From NCBI GenBank assembly GCA_018398765.1, contig JAHBMJ010005801.1, positions 44,314 through 89,313 of the forward strand: a stretch of DNA of 45,000 bases. The letters are read 5' to 3'. The translations under genes were made by a program, and so were the position numbers. The notes under the pieces are model-generated. The model saw only the letters and a program-made list of their open reading frames with translations. It did no database searches and had not been told where the DNA came from. The stretch comes from Chromera velia (Eukaryota > Sar > Chromeraceae). Positions 1 to 10,072 of the stretch are shown here, piece by piece. Position 1 is the stretch's first letter; the number at the start of each line of letters is the position of its first letter.

Positions 1-629
1 TTCTTTCTGTGTTACTTCTCTTCGTGTCTCCTGTCTCGCGAGACAGCGTGTCTATGTTTGTTTTCAGTGGACAGATTTCTTGAAACATCCATCCAAACAG
101 CCCCCCCCCCTTTTTTTTCTTGTGATGGTTGCAAAAAGAACGAATGCCTTTCAGTCTATGCCTGTGGACATTTTTTTGGTCAACACTCTTCTTTGTCTCC
201 GTGATCAAATCGAAGTCTCGGAAAAGTTCCTCTCTCTTTTCAGCTCCGGCTCTTTCGCGTTTTCCTTCTGACTCGTCCTTACCTCCATCCCATTTGTTTG
301 GGAACTCTGGGCCTGCTCGTCGCAGACTCTGTAGAGACGGTCTATTTATCTCTGTTCACCCCTGATGGCGGCATGTTGGGGGGGACCTTTGGACTTTCTT
401 CCACGCATGAATCGAATCAATTGGTGCATGTGTCTGTCTGCCTTGAAGCAAGCTGGGGGAGCGGCGCTGAAACAAGAGCGTATCTGTCCGGGCGTGTTTC
501 TGAGTGTGTATGTGTGTGTGCGTGGGGGGGGGGAGGGAGAGAGAGAAAGAAAGAGTGTGTGCAAACAAAGATACTACCAATGCATGCGTGTTGACACCCA
601 CCGCCTGCCTGCCTGCCTGAATGCTTCAG
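1..629. other. Intronic or 5' gene sequence, no assigned exon
   Basis: This stretch precedes the first exon I can place for the RS-rich gene. It holds pyrimidine-rich tracts, a GT/GA-rich patch near 505-560 and a short CCTG-type repeat near 604-618 that leads into a splice acceptor at 628-629. The first placed exon begins in phase 2, so at least one earlier exon must exist, either here or left of the window. I could not choose one with confidence. Confidence 0.4.
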
Positions 630-1200
630 GGATCCCTGGTGGCACAGAGACGAGGACGGCGTGACTGTGCGCGAGCCGACGAGAAAACTCAGAGTCAGGG
701 AAGAACAAAGGGAGCGAGAGGCAGCACCTCAAGCTCAGAAGAGAAACCGAAGAGACGGCTCTCCGTCTCCCGATCACTCTCTGCTTGTGGAGGGAGAGGG
801 GGGGGAGTTCTCTTCAGATCAAGAAGACGACGAACGACGCGAACGGCCAAAGGATCCTTTCAACCCCCTTCAAAGAGCATACGAGAAAGATAGGTCGGTC
901 GGTCGGTCGGTCGGTCGGTCGCATTACCCTCGGCAACACCAACCCAGCACTCCAGGGATCTGTCTGGTAAAAGAATTTGTGGAGGATTGATCAAAGCCTT
1001 ATGTACAAAGTGTTTGTGCTTTGAACAAACTGTTTGGACCTTGCGACGAAAGCAGGTACGTGGGAAAAAAACCAGATGGGGTCATTTGAGGTCTAGACCT
1101 ATATTTCAGAGGGGCACTTCCTATCTTCGAATGGATTCAAGAAATGTTCTGTAAATCCACTGCATGTCCTATCTCCACCCACCCCCACCCTCTGTGTGTG

Positions 1201-1241
<41 letters not shown>

Positions 1242-3167
1242 GTGTGCGTGTGTGTGTGCGTGTGTGTGTGCCTCCCTCAACACAGCCCACGCAGAGGCGC
1301 GCCCTGGGAAGGCGCGAAGAAGAAGAAGCAGATGAAACCGCTGAGGGAGATAGACAGGGTGCCCGTGTGGGACCACAGAAGGTTTGTTTGTTTGTTTGTT
1401 TGGCTGTTTGTTCCTCATGCCGGGAGGGAGGCAGGGAGGCTCGACGCAGGAAGGAAGGGCTAGAGGGGAGGCAGGAAAATGCATCGACATACAGACAGAC
1501 TGGGTAAAGAGGGGAAGCAAAGCGGAGTGAGTGTCTTCCTCTTGCTCGGCCTGTTTGTCTTCTTTTGCTTTGCTTGCTTTTCTCGTTCATTTGAGTCAAA
1601 TCTATTCTTCTCTCTCTTACCCTTTCGGAAGACTGGCTGACGATGCTCGGCCAGACAGACCTGCAGTGGGTAGAGGGAAAAGAGGTCACTGGACACAGAG
1701 GGCTCTGATGTTGCCTGACTGAGTCCACCATGATGTCTCTCTCTTGTATTGATTATTTGAATGAATGAATGAATGAATGTGCCTGCCTGAATGTCAAAGG
1801 TTCGAAGAGAGGAGCCCGTCCCCCGACAGAGAGAGGACAGAAGGTCAGTCAGGAGTCTGACAACAGAAGAGAAGAGATGAAAAGAAAAGAGCAGAAGACG
1901 ATCCTTCGTGGCACGGAGCGATCCTTCGATCTTTTGACCGTACAGGAAAAGGGAAGGGGGTGGGTTGAGTGGTGGCAGCGGGAACAGAGGGATGTAGGCA
2001 GTCCGGGTCTCGCTCCTTGCTGTTCAATCTTGTGGAGGCCTTCAGCAAAATATCAAGCATGGAGAGAGAGGGTCTGTCAGAGCCTTTTCACCAAACGCTC
2101 TAGAGAGTGTTGAGTTCTTCTTCTGTTCTAGACTGCTTTTTGGTCCTGTTTCTTCTCTTCTGGGTTGGTTTTTCAAGGAAATCTCGTGGAAGGAACCGCC
2201 ACGTGTTGTGTTGCCTGCAGGGGTAATTTCGTGTGTGTGTGTTTGACATTCACCATTCTTCTGAGCTTTTTTCGTCCTGTTGCTCTTGCTTGCTGCTGTG
2301 CAGGTGCAATGTGGAACACTCGCAAAGGGGCCTGGAGGAGCCGCGCAGGGGTCAGTCAGGGCTGCCTGCGGGGGGGCATTCCCTTATTCGCGGATGAGTG
2401 GTAGTGAGAGTAGTACTCGCTTGAACGATGTGGTCGGGATGATAGATTTTGTCTGAGAGTGTTCAATGAAACTGTGAGACATGATGGCCATATAAGAGGA
2501 GGAGGGGAGACGGCTGAGGTGGATCCGTCTCCTTTGGTCCTCAGACGGAGAGAGATATCCCTTCATTGTATGTATGCTGCACATTTAATTGAGTGTGTAT
2601 GTTGTCTATCTTCTCACATCGATCTGCGTCTTTCGAATGCTGCAAACACTTCGTTCCACTTTTCTCCTCCTCGTCTGCAGCTTGAGACACATTTTACTTC
2701 TAAGCTAATTTGTTTCCTTCACTCAGTTCTTGAGATGGTCCACTGTCTGGTGGCTACTAAACCCATCCTTGTTTTCATCGATTAGATGTGCTTTCCCTCT
2801 GCTTCTTTTCTTCATTTCTACAGTCTTTCATTCATGTCAATGAGAGAGAGGCATTGAATGCGCACATGCATGCATGCAGGGCGTATACCTTCCCCCCCTT
2901 CCCGACACAGAGGTGGAGATGGAAGAGGAGAAGAGCATGGGCGTGTCGAAGTATGTGAATCCGTTCTGGGGAAAGAAGGGCAAGGGGAAAAGGGGGAGAG
3001 GAGACGGGCACGAAGGGGAAGGACAGGGGGGCGGCAGGTCGCATTCTCGGTCCAGATCCAGATCGAGGGATCGAGATAGAGAAAGAGAAAGAGAGAGGGG
3101 GCGCACCCGGTCAGACAGTGAGGACAGTCGAAGGGACAGAGGGAGTCCAGTTTATGAGCTTGATTGA
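630..3167 (+). CDS. RS-domain (Arg/Ser-rich) protein, 3' part of gene
   Basis: Five exons fit in one frame: 630-893, 1286-1381, 1632-1684, 2304-2350 and 2880-3167, with phase changes 2, 2, 1, 0 and a TGA stop. The 5' end is missing. The visible protein starts with a charged segment (DPWWHRDEDGVTVREPTRKL) and continues as a hydrophilic, Arg/Glu-rich chain. It has a Gly/Arg patch and a GGVYLPPLPD motif formed across the last splice junction. It ends in an RS/RD/RE repeat tail (about 40 residues) and finishes with VYELD. Alternating RS and RE dipeptides are typical of nuclear pre-mRNA splicing proteins, so a role in splicing or mRNA processing is inferred. No catalytic or RNA-binding domain is visible in this part, and I do not recognise the family. 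The two short exons rest mainly on phase and on good acceptor tracts. The neighbouring AT-rich region starts right after the stop. Confidence 0.6.
893..920 (+). repeat. (GGTC)7 tandem repeat at a 5' splice site
   Basis: Seven copies of GGTC start at the exon end. The first GTCGGT serves as the splice donor in my model, and each following unit offers another GTCGGT. Confidence 0.85.
1193..1270. repeat. (GT)n microsatellite in intron
   Basis: A GT dinucleotide tract with GTGC interruptions lies just upstream of the 1286 acceptor of the RS-rich gene. Confidence 0.9.
1382..1402 (+). repeat. (GTTT)n repeat at a 5' splice site
   Basis: About five GTTT units begin at the donor that follows exon 1286-1381. 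Confidence 0.8.
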
Positions 3168-3935
3168 TCGAGGACAAATACTTCTACGCATGCTTAGTAT
3201 GCTACAGGCGTAGCTAGAAACGTAGTCAGCTCGCACGTGCATGCAGCGTGCTAGCACGTGTGATTCAGTAGGTGATTATAATAAACAAATTAATCAGTTA
3301 TAGCCTATATATAGTGATGATGATAGTGACCATGTTTGATTTGATTATATTTGATTTGATTTGATTTAAGCTTCAACCTCAAATATTTGATATTTGACGT
3401 AAGATTTGAGGTTAACCTCTTAGGGTTCTTCACTGAGTGACTGACTTACTGTCACTCTGATCATTTTTCTCATGACAATAGTTATCAGAACATTTCTGAT
3501 GTGTGTTTCAAAAATTTAAAAATACATATAAAATTATAACTTATCAGTTCCGTAAAAAAAATATGCCTGTGTGGCAGTGTATATACACTAGTCACTGAGA
3601 CTCACTCTAGTACTAATAGAGATTAAGAACGTAAAATTGATAGATTTGAAATTGTATATGACTTTTTGTTAATACGATAAAGTTAGAGCACGTACTAAAA
3701 TTGAGATGACAATCACTCAGCTTTATGGCACTTCCTTTTCCTCTTCTTCATAATCACTTTCTTCAATGTGAATCGAATCGATCGGTGGTGGGAGCTGCTG
3801 AGAGCTTTTTCTCTAGCTTTTCGGCTTTCCAGGAGTGGGTGCTCCTGGGCTTCTATTCGGTTGCGGAGAGATGACAACGGGGTGAGACGGAGAACCGCAC
3901 ACACGTTTGCTATTGCTGTTAGTGTTGGAACCATC
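3168..3935. other. AT-rich intergenic region
   Basis: The sequence becomes strongly AT-rich within about 50 bases of the RS-gene stop. It contains repeated TTTGATTTGAT runs near 3335-3368 and a palindrome GAGGTTAACCTC near 3408-3419. I see no coding region or RNA gene. Confidence 0.6.
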
Positions 3936-5200
3936 CTATTTCTGGGCAGCTAAGCATCCAGAGTTGGTAAGTTCGGCTACCCTCTGTACCATGCCAGAGC
4001 GGACAACAAGCCTTTTGTGTTGGAGGTGAATATAGAGAGGTCGGTAGCCTTCCTCACCTGGAGTGATGACTTTCTCAGGAGGGGGAAGTTTCTCCCCAGC
4101 CTTCTCAGCATTTACGTCTGCGGCCGCCTCCTTTGGTTTCAAATTGGTCCTCCCGCCGGGCTCTATAGGAGCGGCCCCCCCTCCAGCACTGTCAGCAGCC
4201 CCCCCGTTGCCTTTTCCCTTACCTTTCTGGAACTGCTCCACACCGACAGGGAATGTGGTCGCAGCCTTTCGATGCTCGGGGTCAGAGGCATGCTGCAATC
4301 TCTTGTGGTTCACATCCAAAATGTTCCAGTCATACAGCATGTCAGACTCTCCGGTGGCGAATCGGTCAAAAGCGGGGTACCTCACCCGTGGATCCGTCTC
4401 ATAGGCGACAATCTACTTCTCATACACCTTCACCAACTTATCTTTGGTGGTGCGACCACGGCTTCTACTTCATCTTTGGTGGGGAAAAACGTTCGCACGT
4501 CAGGCTACTTTGTCCTCCCCGCCCCCTCCGACTGCTTCTCCTGTCTTTCTTGGAGCAGCTACACATGTTTATCAGACGTGATCGTCAAGCTATGCTGATT
4601 GATGAGGTAGGTTTGAAAAGAACTGGTTGCCGCTGCTGCATACTCACAGCCACAAATAGTTTCTCCTTCCCCCTCGGCTCCTTGTATTTTCACCTAACAC
4701 TGAATCATATTTGCCCCCTTTTGCACGGACCATATTTTTTTTATGTACCCGGCTCTAAAAACAAATGTCTCCTTCTTCCAGTTCGACCCTGTTAGATTGT
4801 GTGACATGTCTTTACAGGGTGTAAAATGTTTGCAGACGCTCAAAAAGGGGGCCGTAAAAGATGTTCCAGCACCAGAAAAGTCAACACAGCTGTTCGGGAA
4901 AACGTTCAGCTGATCGGTTTACCTTTGCATGAAGTAAAAGGGGGTGAAACCTCAATTTCAGTGCAGCTCAAAACGTTTTTTTTTTTAGAGTAAACCATTA
5001 AGATTTAGGTTTTTTCATTTAAATCAGCATGTGTGATGGATCGGTACTTGCAAAAGTTTTTTCGGGACCTTCATATTTGAGGTTGAAAGTCATATTGATC
5101 AAATATTTGATCGTATTTGATAGGTCTTTAAATACTAGGTCCTCTCTGACTAGATATTTGATTTGAGCTTAAGCCCTACCTCAAATCAAATGAATGAATG
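3330..5200. repeat. Possible decayed repeat unit bounded by inverted AT-rich sequences
   Basis: The left side has TTCAACCTCAAATAT at 3372-3386. Its exact reverse complement is at 5073-5087, and both lie among TTTGATTTG-like runs. At 5151-5190 ATTTGATTTGAG and CTCAAATCAAAT form a further inverted pair. Between the two sides lies sequence of higher GC that contains broken open reading frames on the minus strand. This arrangement would fit an old transposable element with inverted ends. No transposase is recognisable, so this is a weak call. Confidence 0.3.
3936..4440 (-). pseudogene. Broken open reading frame of unknown family
   Basis: An open minus-strand frame ends at 3936 and reads back to about 4415. 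There an in-frame TAG interrupts an otherwise similar-looking coding stretch (TTKDKLVKVYEK before it, IVAYETDPRV after it), and a further stop lies just upstream. The readable part contains YPAFDRFATGES and LYDWNILDVNHKRLQHASD, a low-complexity Gly/Lys patch and an Ala/Pro-rich middle. I do not recognise a domain. The stops and the position between the inverted AT-rich sequences suggest a fragment of a mobile-element gene, but a missed exon of a real gene cannot be ruled out. Confidence 0.3.
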
Positions 5201-6630
5201 AATGAATGAAGTTGGCTTTACTAGAGTGGAGCCGTGCTCCCAGCAGCCCATGTTTATGCAAGAGATCGTCAATCACTCAATCCTAGAGATAAGGCTAAGC
5301 GCGAGATCCCCTGAAGTGCTCGCTTGGTGAGCTCACGAGCAGCATACGCATTGGAGGTGGCAATATAAGACTCGAACAGAAGAAGAAAAGGTCGCGTTCA
5401 CCCAGAGACAGGCGTGCACAGTGAGTAACAAAGATCGTAAACGGCTCTGCATGCTTCATACGGATCGACTTGTAAAGCCAAAAGCAGCAACTTCCTCGCT
5501 TCTGTTTCGGCTGCCTCCGATCCCTCAATTCCTTCTCTCTGAATCCTTTGCTTCACTTTCTTTCCCTCTACCACTTTATTTAGTTTATTTCTTGCTTCTA
5601 CCCAATTGGAGCATACTGAAAGCCGGTGCCAGAGATCATCAATTTTTCTTCCATTTGAACAACCCTCTGCCAGACAAAACACCTCTCCTGGAGAGTTGGC
5701 CCCCCCCGTCAGACCCTTCCGATTTAGTGTCAATGCCCTTAGGAGTGGCTCAATCTTCTCACATAAGGCACTTCTCGGCAGACAGGACATCCGTACCTTG
5801 GGGCCATTCTTTGAAGACAAAAGAAATAGAGAAGAACGTAAAGAAGACGGAAGAGCTCTCTGTAGTCCTGATAAAGAGGCAGACAGGGAGAAGTTGCCCC
5901 TTTCTTCCCTGTCTCCCCTTTTCATGCATCAAATCAAATCAAATTAAACATGGTCACTACTCATCACGACACATGAATTTCTTGTCTTGCACTTCAAACT
6001 TTAAAACCATTGCTACTGCCAACAAACATAGATGCAGTTGAATTACCGTTCAATTATGGTCTCAGGATAATATTAAGTTATGCTTGATTTTCTCTGACGA
6101 AGTGCGAGTGAAAGACAGAGTGACAGAGGGCAGGGGTGGAGCGATAGCATGCATCCTCTATTACTTTTGCGACCGTATGCCTACGTGCAGAGCCTGTCTC
6201 TCTTACCCTTTTCATCTGATAAAGCATACCGATCAGATCTTCTACCTTAGAACGCGGCTCTCTGTTTCCTTTCCCTTTCTCTTCTTTGTCGTGGACTTCT
6301 GCGAGCTGTTCAGCAGTCACATCTCAAAAAGCATCCTTAAGTTCCTCTTTACATCTCCCCCACACTCTTCGTCTCATCAAGATTCTTTTTATGAGTGTGT
6401 TCACATGGTAGTCTGCTTCATTGACCAAAAAGGTGAACAGCCTCAGAACAAGGCCATTTTATCAATTTTTCTGTCCCCTTCTGACTTTCTTACACGCTTT
6501 ACTCTTTTGTTCTTCTTGTCTATCCACCCTTGTATCAGATAGCCAATGCATTCCTCCCTTTCCCATTCGTGCACTGGGCATTCTCTGTCAAATCTGTGAG
6601 CACGTGGAGTTCATCCTCGAAGACTGAAAT
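5190..6630 (-). mobile_element. Decayed non-LTR (LINE-like) retroelement, 3' part
   Basis: Read on the minus strand, this region ends in a short (TTCA/ATTC)n tail at 5190-5210, preceded by a compact GC-rich segment, as expected for the 3' end of a LINE. The longest frame (5925 to 5398) contains a C-x4-C...H-x4-C arrangement (CLAEGC, then DDLWHRLSVC). This resembles the zinc-knuckle at the C-terminus of many LINE reverse-transcriptase polyproteins. Upstream, 6460-6078 holds another coding-like stretch (LFTFLVNEADYHVNTL, KVEDLIGMLYQMKRVR) broken by stops. No reverse-transcriptase catalytic motif (such as a YADD-like box) is visible, so the copy is truncated or badly decayed. It does not appear able to encode a functional protein. 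Confidence 0.4.
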
Positions 6631-8065
6631 TTCTGAAAAGCCAAGCATGTAGTTATGCATATGGGGAAAAAATGATAAAATTAAAATATATCATATCAAT
6701 GATCAATCTAATGATCAATCTCTAATAATCTCTATAGGTATTAATTAATTGATGCTATTACCTATTTAAAAAAGATTAAATTATAACCATTGGATGATGA
6801 TGGGCGTTAATTAAATAATTCAATGTCGAACAAAGTTTTTCCCTAAGTTTTTCCTAAAGTTTAATTATTTTTAGAATTATTTAAAAACTCTGTTGTTAAA
6901 CACTACAGTACACTACAAAACACGTGTAAACAAAAATATAAGAGGAACTGAAACGTCATGAGAAAACTCAAATTGCTGGTTTAAACCTTTACAGAAGGCG
7001 CACAGGAACGTTGTGTAGCTTGTGCAGGTTTGTGTAGGTTGTGCAAGTTGTGGATTTTGTAAAAACGCTGTGGGGTCCGTGTAAGAACTGCTTTCCTGCT
7101 CGATCCGCCTGACTTTCCCCACACCGACCTGGCATGCAGCCTTTTCTCTGCGGACACTCCATGCAGGCCTCTGCACGCACGCCAAGCACTGCATTGCGCT
7201 GGCACTTAATTCTAGAGGTCAACAGTAAGTCAGGCAGGCAGGCAAAGGGCAAGAGAAAGAATTGGAAGGATTGCAGGAGAGAAGCAGAAGAAGGGGAGGA
7301 AGAAGAAGAAGGCTACATTGTTTTCATGTGCTCAGCGTAAATTGTACGCACACAGCAGAACATGCCCTAGCTGTGAGGGCACGAGCAACGAAGGGAATTT
7401 GAAAAAGAAGGAAGAGTTCAGTATTCAAGATGATTAAATGGGAGTGTGAGAAAGATGACCAGAGACGGTAGAAGGAGGCAGACACAGAGAGAGTCATCCA
7501 GTGCTGTGAGCGTTTAAAGTTCTTGTCCTCACATTCAAATGAAAAACGGTGCCCATGGTGGCCAGCGTTTTTTTCGCAAAACTTACCAGACAGAATGCGT
7601 GCTTACACATGCAACTTCGAAGCACGTGTACAGTCCCAGTCTAACAGACAAGAAAGAACCGAACGCAGTTGATCCATCAATACTGCGAGAAGGCCTCTCT
7701 CTGGCAGTCCAAATTCAATCAGCTATCTCCTTTTGATCTAATTCTGTTGATTTGGAGCCATGCTTGATTCCGTTTACCAATTTCCCCCAAGGCTCCTGTG
7801 CATGCATGCACGTGTTATAAACATGCAACTCCTGTGATGACAATCTAAAAGCCCTCAAGCAAGCAGTCTACTTCTTGCCTGTGCGGTCTTCTCCCTCGTT
7901 TTGAACAAAGGGGGGGCGGCATGAAGAAAAATACTCAATGACTTTGACCCCTCTTCACGCACTAAAGCTGCATAAGCCTACAAAAAAAGGTGTCCTCCTT
8001 GCGCTTCGGCCTGCATTCGCCATGCAGACTAGGACGAGAAGCTCTTTTCGACTGCACTCCGTCTT
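6631..8065. other. Intergenic region, AT-rich then mixed
   Basis: From 6640 to 6960 the DNA is very AT-rich, with small inverted repeats such as ATAGGTA (6734-6740) paired with TACCTAT about 20 bases later. From 7011 to 7055 there is a degenerate GTTGTGCAGG/GTTTGTGTAG repeat. Purine-rich sequence follows at 7240-7320. Open frames here are short and look like chance. No gene is supported. Confidence 0.5.
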
Positions 8066-8797
8066 TCAATTCCTTCCCCTCTGTGCAGGGCTCGAAGAGT
8101 TTCCATTTGTAGAAGGGGACCAGGGGGGTTCTTCTTCTCCTTCTCCTTCTCCTTCTCCTTCTCTCTTTCTTTCCCTCTGCGAGTCTGGCTTCTCCGACCT
8201 CTCAGACCGCCTGACGATGACTTCTTCCTCTGTGTCTCTCACCTTTGGGGGGCAGAAGTGGGCAAAAAAACGCAGACAGCTGTTACTACTTGCCACACTT
8301 TGCTCCTCATCCCCCTCTACGGCACGCTGCTTGATCAGCTCCCGTTCATACACCTTCAATTGCCGCATGAATCCTAAATTTGGGCCCGCCACTGGTCTTT
8401 TCTTCTGAACAAACAAAACGGCCTTCCGGGCACTCCACTTCTTCTTCTTCATTAGGTACGCCACAACCAGACACACTGACCGAGACACACCCGCCATACA
8501 ATGAACCAACGTTCCTCCACTCTCACTCTTCACACCAGCATCTAAAAACTCCACTGCTGCCTTGAAATGAGGTAAAATTTTTGCCTCCGGTCGATCGAGC
8601 ACGTCAATCCATAAAACGTTGGAGGCCCCGAAGACCTCCCGGTGCCGTTCTGCAACAGACCCAAGCTCTGTACCAGCCACAAGCACTCGTGTGATCCCAA
8701 ACTTTCGAGTGGTCTCCAGGGAAGTGGCAGCAAAGACGTTTGAGAGAAAGACTCCAGGAACGACTGGAGAGATGTTGTCAACCGTATCCCCTGGCAT
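8066..8797 (-). CDS. Dual-specificity protein phosphatase (DUSP-like)
   Basis: A single-exon gene of 243 residues. The signature HCMAGVSRS (residues 99-107) is the HC-x5-R phosphate-binding loop, with nucleophile Cys100 and Arg106. Asp68 in IDVLDRP, 32 residues before the cysteine, is the likely general acid. AYLM at 113-116 and the core ISPVVPGVFLSNVFAA at the N-terminus match the classical dual-specificity (VH1-like) fold. It should dephosphorylate Ser/Thr and Tyr residues. The C-terminal 80 residues are hydrophilic, with Arg/Glu repeats and a (GE)n run encoded by a trinucleotide-like repeat near 8133-8160; this tail is probably disordered. I chose the start at MPGD because the domain begins directly after it. 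The frame stays open upstream to 9046, so a longer N-terminus is possible. No MAP-kinase-binding domain is visible. Confidence 0.88.
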   Translation of the reverse strand: MPGDTVDNISPVVPGVFLSNVFAATSLETTRKFGITRVLVAGTELGSVAERHREVFGASNVLWIDVLDRPEAKILPHFKAAVEFLDAGVKSESGGTLVHCMAGVSRSVCLVVAYLMKKKKWSARKAVLFVQKKRPVAGPNLGFMRQLKVYERELIKQRAVEGDEEQSVASSNSCLRFFAHFCPPKVRDTEEEVIVRRSERSEKPDSQRERKREGEGEGEGEEEPPWSPSTNGNSSSPAQRGRN

Positions 8798-10072
8798 CCT
8801 CTTTCTCCTCCTGCCTGCTTGACGCCCCCCTTCCCTTTCCTTTAAAACGTCGGAAGGGAATAAGAAGCAGTCAAAATAAGTGCTGTCTTGGACCACCGGA
8901 TATCTCTGTCTGATCCGAAGTTGGCCAGAGCCTTTTGAACAACAGTTAATGCACGGCAACACCAAGCAACAGGACTTCGGGGATGGAGGAAGGTCAAGAG
9001 ACACAAGAAACACCCAGACACTGAACTTCGAGTGCCACACTGCCACAGTAAAGATCTGGTGTCTTAGAGAGGGACTACTGCCCTCCAGTGCATAAACAAG
9101 CCGGTCTACTGCTGTATTTTCTTAAGGGGATACATGAAACCAGTTGAGTGTTGCGAGACCTTTGAATCGATCTGTCTCTTTGGAAGCTGCAAAGGAGATA
9201 CAGTCACGCGCTTCGCTGCACAGCTGTTCCAAACTTCGATCGGGACTGTCAAGGTGAGTGCACAGAAATGTATGCAGAGCTAGGTACCTTTGTGTCATGC
9301 AGTGAATTGCATGAGACAATTAACTGCATGCGTGCATGCATGCATTAATTGCATGATCGACGGCAACAATCGCCTCGGGGGGCAGCTCAGCTCTGCTGAG
9401 ATCAGCCGAGAGGCCCTGAGATCGCACGCACTCGCATAACGCATTTTTTCATTTTGGGGGGGTCTATCTCCGGATTCCAAAATGTGCCCCTCAAGCAACT
9501 CGCACATACCTTAATTACTTCGCACATGCGTGCCCCTCAAGTAACTCGCACGGAGTTGCAAGTGCATGCTCGCGCGGTCCCGAAAAGCATACTTCGTGCG
9601 CGTTGCCGTGGCCCCCGCCCCATGCACCTGCACAAGACATGCCTAAGCCCCCGATGGTGCGCATCAATCAAATTTGCGGACCCCCTAAAGGGCCCCCCGA
9701 GGCACTCACCCAACTGGTTGGGTGTATCTCGTTTATATAGCCGATTTTTGTTTGCATGCATGCGCATGTATACGTGTTGCTTGTAGTCGCGCGGAGGGTG
9801 GCCCCGGAAAGCGAGCAGTTGACGGAAATTTCGCACTTTCCGGGGCCACGCTTAATTGAATTAGCACCGAAAGATTTGGTGGAAGATCAGGGCGTTGCAC
9901 AACAAAACGACTTTAGATCAAGTCCTTGCACATTTCTGTAGACAAACACAGCTCCTGAACTACTTTTGGACGTCACAAACATTTGCTGATCGATCTTTTC
10001 CAGTCTTCTGCTTCTCGAATCTCTGCCGAATTAAGCCTCGCACACTTGAGCAACAGACAACAGTGAACAAGC
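8798..10072. other. Intergenic region between divergent DUSP and GH18-like genes
   Basis: The region separates two divergently transcribed genes, so both promoters should lie here. It contains a cluster of GCATGC/TGCATGCA palindromes (9328-9355, 9751-9765) and a 21-base direct repeat TGCCCCTCAAG(C/T)AACTCGCAC at 9484-9504 and 9531-9551. No TATA box stands out. Open frames in it are not convincing. Confidence 0.5.
9484..9551. promoter_or_regulatory. Two-copy direct repeat in a divergent promoter region
   Basis: Two 21-base copies differ at one position, with a 47-base period, about 550 bases upstream of the GH18-like start codon. They could be binding sites or a small local duplication; function is inferred from position only. 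Confidence 0.3.

Noticed and set aside
1099..1731. 210-codon minus-strand open frame
   Set aside because: It spans the (GT)n microsatellite and intron/exon sequence of the plus-strand RS gene; its length comes from low complexity.
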